Positions 37,281 to 47,072 of a stretch of DNA of 64,000 nt are shown here, in pieces. Source of the DNA: Meiothermus ruber DSM 1279 (GTDB lineage: Bacteria > Deinococcota > Deinococci > Deinococcales > Thermaceae). The stretch is taken from contig NC_013946.1 of assembly GCF_000024425.1 (NCBI RefSeq), forward strand, positions 1,488,001 through 1,552,000, read 5' to 3'. The notes beneath the pieces were generated by a model. The model saw only the letters and a program-made list of their open reading frames with translations. It had not been told where the DNA came from and did no database searches. The position numbers and the translations under genes were made by a program. Each line of letters opens with the position of its first letter. Position 1 is the stretch's first letter.

Positions 37281-37352
37281 GCCCTGACGAATAATTTGTT
37301 GCTGGGTAAAAGCCTTTTCGTGAAAAGTGTAGCGAAAGCCGCTTTCCTTACC

Positions 37353-37369
37353 TATTAGTAGGTCTAATA
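37353..37369. promoter_or_regulatory. MarR-type operator and promoter
   Basis: Perfect inverted repeat TATTAG-5-CTAATA. A -10-like TAATAT (37365-37370) overlaps it, so a bound repressor would block the efflux promoter. The ATG at 37380 is about ten bases further on, which suggests a nearly leaderless transcript. Confidence 0.6.
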
Positions 37370-37379
37370 TTTCATGGGT

Positions 37380-37856
37380 ATGAATATTTTGGATGAAAAG
37401 CTGGATGAGCTGTGGCGGCTGACCACCCACGTGGTGTGGCAGATGCGGCTTGACCAGCAGAAAGCCTTTGAAGGGCTGGGGGTTTCGCTGATGCAGGCCT
37501 TTGCCCTGATGTGCATCTCGGAGGGGATCGATCAGCCCTCGAGCCTGGCCTTTGTGATGGACGCCTCCCCGCCAGGGGTGTCCCAGCTTTTAGCGAGCCT
37601 GGAGGAGCGCGGTCTGGTGCGGCGTGAGCTGGATACCAGCGACAAGCGCAAGGTGCGCATTCTGCTGACCGATTCTGGGAAAGATTTCCTTGAGCAGATG
37701 CGCGAGCGCTGGCGGGCGTTCTCGCGTGAGCGATTTGGGCGGCTCAGCCCGGAGGAGCTTTCCATGATCACCCAAAGCTACCGCAAGATCATCGATCTGA
37801 GCCCAGGCAAGGGCCTGGCTTCCTGGGAGCATGAACAGGAGATGGACTATGAGTAA
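37380..37856 (+). CDS. MarR-family transcriptional regulator
   Basis: About 158 residues (an ATG at 37374 is also in frame). It has the MarR winged helix: DQPSSLAFVMDASPPGVSQLLASLEERGLVRRE followed by the wing DTSDKRKVRILLTDSGKD. It stands first in an operon with two outer-membrane proteins, an adaptor and an RND pump and probably represses it, releasing on binding a drug or phenolic ligand. Its stop overlaps the start of the next gene by eight bases. Confidence 0.9.
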   Translation: MNILDEKLDELWRLTTHVVWQMRLDQQKAFEGLGVSLMQAFALMCISEGIDQPSSLAFVMDASPPGVSQLLASLEERGLVRRELDTSDKRKVRILLTDSGKDFLEQMRERWRAFSRERFGRLSPEELSMITQSYRKIIDLSPGKGLASWEHEQEMDYE

Positions 37857-39177
37857 CCCCTCGGGCCGGAAACGAAGGCTTCTGCTGGCCTTTATGGGGG
37901 TGGCATTGGTGGGGGTGAGCCCCGGATGGGCGCAGGGGTTTTTTGCGCCGCTGGAAAACCACCCCACGCTGTTGCAGGCCCGCCTGGGCCTCGAGGCGGC
38001 CCAGGCCCAGCTCCGGGCCACCCTGAGCCCGGTGAGCTTCCAGCTTCAGGGCGGGCTCTCGTTTTTTGAGGTGACACCACCCCCCGGCGCCCCCACCTGC
38101 CCCAACCCCCTCAACCCGCAGTGCGTTGTTCTGCCCACCGATGGCCGGCAGGTTACCCTGGGCCTGACCTTCACCCCATTCCCTTTCGGCGATGTGTCGG
38201 ATGCCGCTAACCAGGCGGCCCTGGGGGTTGAGCAGGCAACCCTGGGGTTGCGCCAGGCCCGTACCCAGCTCGAGGCCCAGGCGGTGGAGGCCGCGTTGCG
38301 GGTGCGGCTGGCTGAGTCGGGCCTCGAGGTCGCCCGGCTGGGTGTGCGGCTGGCCCAGGCCAGCCTCGAGGCCGCCCGGCTGCGCGAGCGCCGGGGGGCG
38401 GCCAGCCAGAGCGAGGTGCGCCAGGCCGAGGCCAGCCTGCGGCAGGCGGCCCTTCAGTTGTCCGACGCCGAGCGCAACCTGGCCCTGGCCCGGCAAAGCC
38501 TCTCCGACCTGATCGGCCAGGAGAGCGCCACCCCACCCCGGCTGGCTGTGCCCAGCGGCGGCGTTCCGCCCCAGGTTCGGCAGGCCGAGCTGCAACTCAT
38601 CAATGCCCAGATCGCCTACGACCGGGCCGTGCGGGGGGTGCTGCCGGTGGTGCAGGGCAGTTACACCCGCAACACCTCCGACAGCGATGCGCTGACCCTC
38701 TCGATTAACTCCCGCACCCTGCAACCTTCGCTTAGCTACACCAACCAGGTGCCGGGGCGCAGCGCCCCACAGGATCGAATTGTGGGAACCCTGCAGATTG
38801 GGCTCTCGGCCAACATCGCTTTTGGGGTGGTGGATGCCCTCGAGGCTGCGCAAAAGCAGGTGGAGGCAGCCCGGCAGGCGGTGGAGGCGGCCCGCCGCAA
38901 CAGCAAACTGCAGGAAGATTTGTTGCGGGCTTCGCTGGAGACCGCCGAGCAAAACCTGGCCAACGCCCTGCAGGCCCGCACCGATGCTGAACGCAGCCTG
39001 GCCGAAGCCCGCGAGCGCGAGCGGCTGGGTCTGTCCAGCCCGCTGGCCTCGTTGCAGGCCGAGCTGGCCCTGGCCCAGGCCCGGCTGGGGGTCGAGCAGG
39101 CCGAGTTGAACCGCACCCAGCGCATTTTAGATATTTACCGTTTTTATGCCCTGCCCCTTAGCGAGGTGAACCGATGA
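37849..39177 (+). CDS. TolC-like outer-membrane efflux protein 1
   Basis: 442 residues with a signal peptide (LLLAFMGVALVGVSPGWAQG). Long amphipathic Ala/Gln/Arg-rich coiled-coil helices (AALGVEQATLGLRQARTQLEAQA, and AELALAQARLGVEQAELN) are the alpha-barrel of the TolC fold, in two halves. It should form the outer-membrane channel of the RND pump encoded downstream. Thermaceae have an outer membrane, so the tripartite layout is reasonable. Overlaps the next gene in an ATGA. Confidence 0.85.
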   Translation: MSNPSGRKRRLLLAFMGVALVGVSPGWAQGFFAPLENHPTLLQARLGLEAAQAQLRATLSPVSFQLQGGLSFFEVTPPPGAPTCPNPLNPQCVVLPTDGRQVTLGLTFTPFPFGDVSDAANQAALGVEQATLGLRQARTQLEAQAVEAALRVRLAESGLEVARLGVRLAQASLEAARLRERRGAASQSEVRQAEASLRQAALQLSDAERNLALARQSLSDLIGQESATPPRLAVPSGGVPPQVRQAELQLINAQIAYDRAVRGVLPVVQGSYTRNTSDSDALTLSINSRTLQPSLSYTNQVPGRSAPQDRIVGTLQIGLSANIAFGVVDALEAAQKQVEAARQAVEAARRNSKLQEDLLRASLETAEQNLANALQARTDAERSLAEARERERLGLSSPLASLQAELALAQARLGVEQAELNRTQRILDIYRFYALPLSEVNR

Positions 39178-40175
39178 AAATGGCCGTTGCCACCCGTTTT
39201 GTTACACCGCTGACCCTACTCTTGTCCCTAGCCCTGGCCCAGGCCCAGAGCCTGAGTCTCGAGGCGGCGCTGACTAAAGCCACCGCGCAGGCCCCGGTGA
39301 TAGCCGCCAAGGCCGAGCTGGACGATGCCAACACCAACCTGCAAAGGGTGCTGTCTGATCCTTTGCTAACCCGCCCCAGCCGCGTGCAGGCTGAACAGCG
39401 CGCAGCTCTGGCCCAGGCCAGCTACGAGCGCGCGGTGGTTCAGGCCCAGAGCAGCATTGTGGGGGCCTACGCCCAGGTGCTCGAGGCCCAGGTACAGGTG
39501 CGTCTGGCCCAGAAAGCCCTCGAGGTCGCGGCCCGCGGTGTGGAGGTGGCCCAGATTCGCCAGCGCAATGGTTCTGGAACGGTGCTGGATGTGCGCAACG
39601 CGCAGAACCGCCTGGAAGAGGCCCGCAGCAACCTTAGCCGGGCTGAGAATGGCCTGGCCTTGGCCCAGGCCTCGCTGCGCAGCCTGGTGGGGGCTTTTGA
39701 GGCGCTGGCCCCCCTGCCCAACCCCCCGGCCATGCCAGAGGCGGGTGTGGTACAGGGGCTTCTGAATAAGAACCCCGATGTGCTACAGGCCCGCCAGCGG
39801 GCCGAACTGGCCCAGCTTCAGGTTGAACTGCTTGACCCCAGCTATGCAGCCCAGGCCGATATCGAGGCGGCCAAAGCGCGGGCCGAACAGGCAGCGGCTG
39901 GCGCCCGGGAGATTGAACGCGGCCTGGCCCTGCAGTACGACTCGCTCTTCCAGAACCTTCAGGCGGCCGCCAGGGCCCTCTCGGTGCAGCAAGCTGCTCT
40001 AGCCAACGCCCGTGAAACCCTTGCCAACGATAAAAAGCGCCTGGATGCGGGCCTGATCAGCCAGGTGGCTTACCTGCAGACCGAGCTGTCTTTCATCCAG
40101 GCCGAGCTGGCCGCCCAGCAAGCCCTGGGGAATTACTGGCGGGCCTACTACAGCCTGCTGGCCGGAGGTCGCTAA
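39174..40175 (+). CDS. TolC-like outer-membrane efflux protein 2, short
   Basis: 333 residues with a signal peptide (TLLLSLALAQA) and the same coiled-coil character (AEQRAALAQASYERAVVQAQSSIVGAYAQV). It is shorter than classical TolC (about 430-490). It may be a second channel subunit or an accessory. Having two such genes adjacent suggests either a heteromeric channel or a duplication that has diverged. The stop codon shares a base with the next start. Confidence 0.8.
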   Translation: MKMAVATRFVTPLTLLLSLALAQAQSLSLEAALTKATAQAPVIAAKAELDDANTNLQRVLSDPLLTRPSRVQAEQRAALAQASYERAVVQAQSSIVGAYAQVLEAQVQVRLAQKALEVAARGVEVAQIRQRNGSGTVLDVRNAQNRLEEARSNLSRAENGLALAQASLRSLVGAFEALAPLPNPPAMPEAGVVQGLLNKNPDVLQARQRAELAQLQVELLDPSYAAQADIEAAKARAEQAAAGAREIERGLALQYDSLFQNLQAAARALSVQQAALANARETLANDKKRLDAGLISQVAYLQTELSFIQAELAAQQALGNYWRAYYSLLAGGR

Positions 40176-41398
40176 TGGGTCGGCCTGGCAACAAGATCTG
40201 GTTGTGGTTGGGGGTGGTCGCGCTCTTGCTGGCCGGTTGCGGGCCGCGCCGGGCAGCGAATAGCGAAAGCCCTACCTCTGCTGAGGAAGCGGTGGCCCGC
40301 AGCGTCAAGGTGCGGGTGGTGCAGCCGGCGCGTGGGGTGCTCAGCACGGTGCGCACAACCGGGGCTATTCTTTCCCCAGCCCGCGAGAGCCAGGTGGGGG
40401 CGACGGCCTCGGGTAAAGTTTTGGAGGTAGCGGTAAGCGAGGGCAGCCAGGTGGCCCAGGGCCAGGTGGTTCTGCGCCTTGACCCAGCCAACGCCCAGAT
40501 CGCGCTGCGCAACGCCGAGCTGGCTTTGCAGCAGGCCCAGGTGAACCTCGAGCGGGCCCAGCGCTCGACCGCGGGCTCCCTGGCCCCCCTGCAGGCCAGC
40601 CTGGAATCGGCCCAGGCCAACCTTCAGGTGGCCGAGCGGCGCTACCGGGAAGGCCAGCAACTCTTCCAGGCCGGGGCCATTGCCCAGGTGGAGCTGACCG
40701 GCCTCGAGGCCGCCTACAACCAGGCCAAGGCCGCCTTCGACAACGCCCGCGAGAACCTGGCCCGCGCCCAGCGGGCCTCCAGCGAAGACCTGGCCTTGCT
40801 GCGGCTGCAGGTGCAACAGGCCCAGAACCAGCTCAGCCAGGCCCGGCGGGCCGTGGCCGATACCGAGGTAAAGGCCCCTTTTGCCGGTGTGGTGGCGGAA
40901 ATTTTTGTGAACCCCGGTGAGTTTGTGAGTGTGGGGCAGCGGGTTTTCAGGCTGGCCGATACCTCGAGGCTCGAGGCCAGCTTCCGCCTGCCCCCGGAGG
41001 AGGCCGCCAGCCTACCGATGGGTCGTAAGGTCGAACTGATCTATGGGGGGCGCAGCTACCCCGCCACCCTGATTAAAAGCAGCGAGGTGCCCGGCACCGA
41101 CCGGCTCGTCGAGCTGACCGCGCAGGTGGAGGGCGACCTGCCCCCCGGTGCCAGCGCACAGGTGCGGTATACCCTCAACCTGGCCCAGGGCAACCTGCTA
41201 CCCGCCGGGGCACTGCGCACCGAGGGCCGCAGCACCTACGTATTTGTGGTGCAGGAGGGCAAGGCTGTACGAACCCCGGTGCGGGTCTTGGGTGATACCG
41301 GCGCCCAGGTGGCGGTGGATGGGCTGGGCAGCCAGCCGGTGATCTTCCCGGTGCCCTCGAGCCTCAGCGACGGCGATGCAGTGGAGGTGGTGCAGTGA
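40175..41398 (+). CDS. RND efflux periplasmic adaptor (membrane-fusion lipoprotein)
   Basis: 407 residues. Lipoprotein signal with lipobox LLAGC near residue 16. HlyD/AcrA layout: lipoyl half (GKVLEVAVSEGSQVAQGQVVLRLDP), long coiled-coil hairpin (residues about 105-220), second lipoyl half (FAGVVAEIFVNPGEFVSVGQ) and beta-barrel. It bridges the RND pump and the TolC-like channel. Confidence 0.92.
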   Translation: MGRPGNKIWLWLGVVALLLAGCGPRRAANSESPTSAEEAVARSVKVRVVQPARGVLSTVRTTGAILSPARESQVGATASGKVLEVAVSEGSQVAQGQVVLRLDPANAQIALRNAELALQQAQVNLERAQRSTAGSLAPLQASLESAQANLQVAERRYREGQQLFQAGAIAQVELTGLEAAYNQAKAAFDNARENLARAQRASSEDLALLRLQVQQAQNQLSQARRAVADTEVKAPFAGVVAEIFVNPGEFVSVGQRVFRLADTSRLEASFRLPPEEAASLPMGRKVELIYGGRSYPATLIKSSEVPGTDRLVELTAQVEGDLPPGASAQVRYTLNLAQGNLLPAGALRTEGRSTYVFVVQEGKAVRTPVRVLGDTGAQVAVDGLGSQPVIFPVPSSLSDGDAVEVVQ

Positions 41399-41453
41399 AG
41401 GGCTTTAAGACGCTACTGGGCGAGCCTGGAGCAGACTTTGCGCAGGGGGGGGT

Positions 41454-44400
41454 ATGAGCCAGCCAGAACGCCCGAATGATGACAAACCTGTCAACCCAGT
41501 AGTCGCCTTTTTTGTCCGGCGCTTTGTCTTCTCCACCGCCATCTTTTTGGCGATGGTGCTCTTTGGTCTGATCTCCGGCAGCCGGGTGGGGGTGGACTTG
41601 CTGCCCCGCTTCGAAATTCCGGTGGTGGCCGTGACCACCGCCTACCCGGGGGCCGGGCCTGAAGAGGTCGAGCAGCAGATTAGCCGCCCCATTGAGGATG
41701 CCGTCTCCACCCTGGCGGGCCTCGATCAGGTGGCCTCCATCTCCGGCGAGGGCTTCTCACAGGTGGTGATTTCCTTTGAGTTCGGCCAGGACATCAACCG
41801 GGTGGCCACCGATGTCTCACAGCGCGTGGCGGCGGTGCGCGGGCAGCTACCGCGTGAGGCCGAAGCCCCGGTGGTGCAGCGTTTTGACCCCGCGGCTTCG
41901 CCGATTCTTTTTATCGCCCTATCGGCCGATGGGCGCGATCTGCGGGAGGTGGCTAAGTACGCCAACGACGTGCTCAAGCCCCGCTTGCAGCTCGTTTCCG
42001 GAGTGGCCGATGTGCAGGTGCAGGGTGCTCCCGACCGGCAGATACAGGTGCTGCTCGATCCTTACAAGGTGGCTGCCTACAACCTATCCCCGGCCCAGGT
42101 GGTGGCCGCCATCCAGGCCTCGGCCCTGGCCATTCCCGCTGGAACCCAGAGCGACCAGGGGCAGCGCCTGCTCTTCACCCTGCGCAATACGCCCACCACC
42201 CCCGAGGACGTCGGGCGGATTCTGGTTGACCCGGCCCGCGGCCTCCAGGTGAGCGACCTGGGGGTGGTGCGGGATGCCCAGGCCGAGCCCACCCGGCTGA
42301 CCCGGCTCAACGGCCAGCCCGTGATTCCGCTGGCCGTGCGCAAAACCCCTGACTCCAACGCGGTGGCGGTGGCCCAGGGCATCAAGCGCACCCTGCAAGA
42401 GGCCCGGCTGCCCCAGGGGTATCAGGCCCGCATTGTGGGCGACACCACCACCTTCATCGAAAATACCGTCAACGACACCTTCCGCGAGGTGTTGCTGGTG
42501 GCCGCCATCGTCTCGTTTATCACCCTGATCTTCCTGGGCAAGCTCAACTCGGTCTTCAGTGTGGTGCTGGCCATCCCCATCACCATGTCGGGGGCGCTGA
42601 TTGTATTTGGCCTGCTGGGCTTTACCTTCAACATCATCAGCCTGCTGGCCCTTATTGTGGCGGTGGGCATTGTGGTGGACGACTCCATCGTGCTCTCGGA
42701 GAACATCGAGCGCTACCGCCGCATGGGCTACGACAACCTGCAGGCGGTGCTCAAGGGCTCCACCGAGGTGCTGTCGGCGGTCTCGGCGGCCACCCTCTCG
42801 CTTTTGGCGGTGTTTTTGCCCATCAGTTTTTTGCCGGGAATCATCGGTGAGTTCTTCCGTCAGTTCGGCATTGTGCTGGCGGCGGCCATTGCGGTGAGCT
42901 GGCTCGAGGCCCTCTTCTTCCTCACGGTGCGCCTGGCCTACTTTCCCGACCCCGAACCCCCCACCTGGCGCCAGCTCGGCCAGCGCTTGCTGGGTCTGGG
43001 CCAGGACTTGCGCTGGGGGCTGCGGCTGCACATCTACCGCCAGCCCGACCTCAGCACCGCGCGCCGCTGGTTCAATATCCTGATAACCCCCCTGACCCTC
43101 CTGCTGGCCCCGGTGCGCTGGCTGTTTTCGGTGGTTTTTGGCCTGGCCGGCGCCATCGCGGGCAGTCTGCATGGGGCGTCGGAGGGGGTTTTCCTGGCCT
43201 TAAGGGAGTTTTACGCGCGCAGTCTGGCCGCGGCGCTTAAGCGGAGCGGCCTGGTGCTGCTGGTGGGGCTGGGCTTTTTCCTGAGCATCGGCTATGTGGC
43301 CCCCAGAATTCCCTTCAACTTCACCCCCAAAAACGACAACGGGCAGATCAACATCGACCTGGCGCTCTCCAAAGGCACCGCCCTGTCGGAAACCGATGCC
43401 CTTTCGCGCCGCCTGGAGTCCTGGTTGCTGACCCGCTCCGAGGTGCGGGCGGTGCTCAACACGGTGGGTAGCTCGCAGAACATCCTGGGGGCGGGCAACC
43501 CCGAGCGGGCCCGCATCGTGGTGGAGCTGGTGCCCAGAGACGAGCGGCCGGATGTGTACAGCCTGCTGCCCATCTACCGGGAGGCCTTGCAGGGCCTGCT
43601 CGAGGATCGCCCCGAGGCCGAGCTGCGCGTGACGGTGCCGGAAGGGGGGCCGGGTGGGGCGGCCGACCTGCAGTTTACCCTGACCGCACCCAACCCCACC
43701 CTGTTGGCCGAGAAGAACCGCCAGGTGCTCGAGGTCATGCGCAGCCTGCCTTACCTGATTGACGTGCGCAGCAGCCTCGAGGAGACCGCGACCGAGCGGG
43801 TGCTGGTGCCCAACCCCAGCAAGCTTATTGGCACCGGCCTCACCCCCAACGACCTGGCCCAGGCCCTGCGCATCTACAACGCCGGTACCGAGGCGGGCAA
43901 TGTGCGCTCGGGTGGCGACGATATTCCCATCGTAGTGCGGGCCGATCCCCGCTTCGTGCCCGACCAGTCCAGTCTGCTTTCGCTGCCGGTAGCCGCACCC
44001 GCCTTGCGGAGCACCCTGCCCATCGGCAGCCTGGGGCAGTTTGAGAACCGCCAGACCCCCGCCCAGCTCTCGCGCACCAACCAGGCCTTCTCGGCGGGTA
44101 TCAACGCCAACCGGGCGCCCGACTCGGAGATTGGCACCTTCCAGCTTGCCAACCTGGTGCAGCAGGAGCTGGAGAAGGCCGGGGTCTTTACCGATGGGGT
44201 GCGGCTGGAAACCCAGGGCTCTACCGCTTTTGTGGGCGACCTGGCCCGCAGCGCGCCCATCGCTTTTGGCCTGGCTTTGCTGCTCAACTTCCTGGTGATC
44301 TCGAGCCAGTTCAACACCTTCCGCTACCCCGTGTACCTGCTGCTCCCGGTACCGCTGGCCCTGGTGGGGGCTTTCTGGTTCCTGTACTTCTTCCGGAGCG

Positions 44401-44786
44401 GTCTGGATGTGGTTTCGGTGCTGGGGGTGGTGATTTTGATCGGCCTGGTTACCAAGAACGCCATCCTGCTGCTCGACTTTGCGGTGCGTGAGGCCCGTGA
44501 AAGGTCGCTGTACGACGCACTGGTCGAGGCTGGGCGGCTGCGCCTGCGCCCCATCCTGATGACCACCCTCACGGTGCTGATGATCTCCATTCCCCTCATC
44601 GCCGCGGCCGGCGAAGGCTCGGAGTTCCGCCGTCCGCTGGGTATTATCATCCTGGGTGGGGTTTCGGTTTCCATGCTGTTGACGCTCTATGTGGTGCCGG
44701 CAGCCTTCTATCTATTCGAGCGGCGGCGCTACGAAAAACTGCGCGAGGAGCAGCGGCTTGCCGCCAGTCCGGCCATCGGTGACTAA
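41454..44786 (+). CDS. RND-family efflux pump (AcrB/HAE1 type)
   Basis: 1110 residues with the usual 12 membrane helices and two large periplasmic loops. N-terminal FVRRFVFSTAIFLAMVLFG, the porter start YPGAGPEEVEQQISRPIEDAV, and the proton-relay Asp pair in AVGIVVDDSIVLSENIE (about residues 408-409). It is about 60 residues longer than AcrB; the excess is in the cytoplasmic linker between helices 6 and 7 (residues about 490-600), which carries extra hydrophobic segments. A drug, metal or solvent substrate cannot be told from the sequence. Confidence 0.93.
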   Translation: MSQPERPNDDKPVNPVVAFFVRRFVFSTAIFLAMVLFGLISGSRVGVDLLPRFEIPVVAVTTAYPGAGPEEVEQQISRPIEDAVSTLAGLDQVASISGEGFSQVVISFEFGQDINRVATDVSQRVAAVRGQLPREAEAPVVQRFDPAASPILFIALSADGRDLREVAKYANDVLKPRLQLVSGVADVQVQGAPDRQIQVLLDPYKVAAYNLSPAQVVAAIQASALAIPAGTQSDQGQRLLFTLRNTPTTPEDVGRILVDPARGLQVSDLGVVRDAQAEPTRLTRLNGQPVIPLAVRKTPDSNAVAVAQGIKRTLQEARLPQGYQARIVGDTTTFIENTVNDTFREVLLVAAIVSFITLIFLGKLNSVFSVVLAIPITMSGALIVFGLLGFTFNIISLLALIVAVGIVVDDSIVLSENIERYRRMGYDNLQAVLKGSTEVLSAVSAATLSLLAVFLPISFLPGIIGEFFRQFGIVLAAAIAVSWLEALFFLTVRLAYFPDPEPPTWRQLGQRLLGLGQDLRWGLRLHIYRQPDLSTARRWFNILITPLTLLLAPVRWLFSVVFGLAGAIAGSLHGASEGVFLALREFYARSLAAALKRSGLVLLVGLGFFLSIGYVAPRIPFNFTPKNDNGQINIDLALSKGTALSETDALSRRLESWLLTRSEVRAVLNTVGSSQNILGAGNPERARIVVELVPRDERPDVYSLLPIYREALQGLLEDRPEAELRVTVPEGGPGGAADLQFTLTAPNPTLLAEKNRQVLEVMRSLPYLIDVRSSLEETATERVLVPNPSKLIGTGLTPNDLAQALRIYNAGTEAGNVRSGGDDIPIVVRADPRFVPDQSSLLSLPVAAPALRSTLPIGSLGQFENRQTPAQLSRTNQAFSAGINANRAPDSEIGTFQLANLVQQELEKAGVFTDGVRLETQGSTAFVGDLARSAPIAFGLALLLNFLVISSQFNTFRYPVYLLLPVPLALVGAFWFLYFFRSGLDVVSVLGVVILIGLVTKNAILLLDFAVREARERSLYDALVEAGRLRLRPILMTTLTVLMISIPLIAAAGEGSEFRRPLGIIILGGVSVSMLLTLYVVPAAFYLFERRRYEKLREEQRLAASPAIGD

Positions 44787-44851
44787 AGGGTTTATGGCCT
44801 CGAGATTACCAGCGGCGGGTTTCCAAGTAATTCCTGGGGTTTTCTACTGCT

Positions 44852-45595
44852 ATGAACAAATACCGTGTCTTTTGGCTGGTTTTTTTGGGCGGACTGCTGC
44901 TTTTTGCCGCTGCTATAGTCTGGTACACCCGGCGCGCCCTGGCCCCCTATCCGCCTGCGCAGGTGGCGCTCGAGGCCCTGGTCTCGGATAACCAGGTTCT
45001 GGTGCAGGACAGGCCCTATGGCTGGGTGTTTATTCCCCAGGGGGCTGCCAAAGGTGGTCTGGCTTTTTACCCAGGGGGGCTGGTCGAGCCCCAGGCCTAC
45101 GCCCCGGTTTTGCGCAGGATTGCGGCCAATGGCTATCGGGTGGCCCTGCTGCGGGTGCGTTTTAATCTGGCCGTCACCGAGCAGGGCAAGGCCCGCCAGG
45201 CCATGGCCGAGGCCCCCCAGCTCCCCTGGGCGGTGGGCGGACATAGTTTGGGTGGGGTGGTGGCCTCCAACTTTGCCCAGAGCAATCCGGGGGCCCAGGC
45301 GCTGGTGATGTGGGCGGCGTATCCCCAAAACGACCTTTCGGATAAGGCGACACCCACCCTGGCCTTGTTTGGTGAGCGCGACGGGGTTATTCGAAAGGAG
45401 CAGCTCGAGGCCAGCCTGTCCAAGTTTCCCAAGAATACCCAAACTGAGACCATCCCCGGCCTCAACCATGCCGGTTTTGGAGCTTACGGCCCCCAGCGGG
45501 GGGATCAACCGGCCACCATTCCGGCCGAAGAGGGGTGGAACCGGGTGGCCCGGAGCACCGTGGACTTCCTCAATCGGTCTCTGGTCGGCCCCTGA
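44852..45595 (+). CDS. Alpha/beta hydrolase, membrane-anchored
   Basis: 247 residues. An N-terminal hydrophobic segment (FWLVFLGGLLLFAAAIVWY) anchors it. The nucleophile elbow is GGHSLGG near residue 130, the acid is probably in FGERDGV, and the His is in GLNHAGFG. It resembles the AB_hydrolase_5 (dienelactone-hydrolase-like) group. Substrate unknown. It follows the efflux operon by 65 bases on the same strand but has no clear ribosome site. Confidence 0.8.
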   Translation: MNKYRVFWLVFLGGLLLFAAAIVWYTRRALAPYPPAQVALEALVSDNQVLVQDRPYGWVFIPQGAAKGGLAFYPGGLVEPQAYAPVLRRIAANGYRVALLRVRFNLAVTEQGKARQAMAEAPQLPWAVGGHSLGGVVASNFAQSNPGAQALVMWAAYPQNDLSDKATPTLALFGERDGVIRKEQLEASLSKFPKNTQTETIPGLNHAGFGAYGPQRGDQPATIPAEEGWNRVARSTVDFLNRSLVGP

Positions 45596-45641
45596 GGCCC
45601 GGTATCCCAGATCGGCCGGATGCGCCTTATCATGGGGCGGT

Positions 45642-47072
45642 ATGCTGGCACACGAAATTGTGAAAAATATCCAGTCGGGCCAGGTTTCACCCCAAGAGGT
45701 GGTGTCTGCATCTTTGCAGCGGATCGCACAGCTCGAGCCCCGGCTCCATGCCCTGATCCGCCTGAATCCCCAGGCCGAGCAAGAAGCCGCCTTGGTTGAG
45801 CAGCGGCTCGCCCGCGGTGAGCCCCTACCCCTGGCTGGGGTTCCGGTTGTACTGAAAGACAACATCTGCACCCAGGGCCTGACGACGACCTGTGGCTCCA
45901 GGATGCTGGCTGATTTTGTGCCGCCGTACAGCGCGACCGTGGTGGAAAAACTGCGCCAGGCCGGGGCGGTGGTGGTGGCCAAGGCCAACATGGACGAGTT
46001 CGCCATGGGCTCTTCCACCGAGTACTCGGCCTTCGGCCCTACCCGCAACCCCTGGGACACCGAACGGGTTCCTGGGGGCACCTCGGGGGGCTCAGCGGCC
46101 GCGGTGGCAGCCGGCATGGTTCCGTTGGCGCTCGGCACTGATACCGGCGGGAGCGTGCGCCAGCCGGCTGCGCTGTGCGGGGTGTATGGCTTTAAACCCA
46201 CCTATGGCCGCATCTCACGCTACGGGGTGGTGGCCACAGCCAGCAGCCTCGATCAGGTGGGTACGATGGCCCGCACGGTGCAGGATCTGGCCTTGCTGAG
46301 CGATGTGGTAAGCGGTTACGATCCCATGGACAGCACCAGCCTGGAGGTACAGCCGCAGTTTGCGGCCGCCTTACAGGCCTCGAGCCGGGGCCTCACCATT
46401 GGCCTGGTCAAAGAAGCCCTGACCGTGGGCAATTCCGCGGGCGTGCTGGAAGCGCTCGAGCGTTTCCGGTCGGTTATGGAAGCCCAGGGGGTGCGCTTTG
46501 TGGAGGTGAGCCTGCCCTCCCTGGAATACGCCCTGGCCGCCTACTACATCGTCAACACGGCGGAAATCAGCTCGAACCTTGCGCGCTACGACGGAACCCT
46601 GTACGGCCTGCGGGTGCCTGGCGATGACAGCACCACCACCATGATGCAAAGCCGCGAACACGGCTTTGGCCCGGAGGTGCAGCGGCGCATCCTGATGGGT
46701 ACTTTTGTGCTCTCCTCGGGCTACTACGAGGCCTATTACGGTAAGGCCTTGCGGGCCCGGGCCAGGATCAAGGCCGACTTCGACCGGGCCTTTAGCGAAG
46801 CCGACCTGCTGCTGACCCCCACCAGCCCATTCCCAGCCTTCCGCTTGGGCGAAAAAACCACCGATCCCCTCTCGATGTACCTTGCCGACATCGATACCGT
46901 GGCTGTCAACCTGGCTGGACTGCCGGCCATGAGCATCCCGGCGGGCTTTGAAGGTCACCTACCGGTGGGGCTGCAGCTTATTGGCAAGGCCCTGCACGAC
47001 GAGCAGATATTTGCAGCAGCCAACGCTTTTGAACAGGCCACCGAGCGGGCCTTCGCCCGCGCGGCTATATAA
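45642..47072 (+). CDS. gatA: Asp/Glu-tRNA amidotransferase subunit A
   Basis: 476 residues from the ATG at 45642. Amidase signature with the Ser-cisSer-Lys triad: Lys in VVLKDNI, and GGTSGGSAAAVAAG and GTDTGGSVRQPA. It transfers ammonia to misacylated Asp- or Glu-tRNA within GatCAB; gatB and gatC are elsewhere. The frame is open upstream to 45369 but that part overlaps the hydrolase gene and is noise. Confidence 0.93.
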   Translation: MLAHEIVKNIQSGQVSPQEVVSASLQRIAQLEPRLHALIRLNPQAEQEAALVEQRLARGEPLPLAGVPVVLKDNICTQGLTTTCGSRMLADFVPPYSATVVEKLRQAGAVVVAKANMDEFAMGSSTEYSAFGPTRNPWDTERVPGGTSGGSAAAVAAGMVPLALGTDTGGSVRQPAALCGVYGFKPTYGRISRYGVVATASSLDQVGTMARTVQDLALLSDVVSGYDPMDSTSLEVQPQFAAALQASSRGLTIGLVKEALTVGNSAGVLEALERFRSVMEAQGVRFVEVSLPSLEYALAAYYIVNTAEISSNLARYDGTLYGLRVPGDDSTTTMMQSREHGFGPEVQRRILMGTFVLSSGYYEAYYGKALRARARIKADFDRAFSEADLLLTPTSPFPAFRLGEKTTDPLSMYLADIDTVAVNLAGLPAMSIPAGFEGHLPVGLQLIGKALHDEQIFAAANAFEQATERAFARAAI

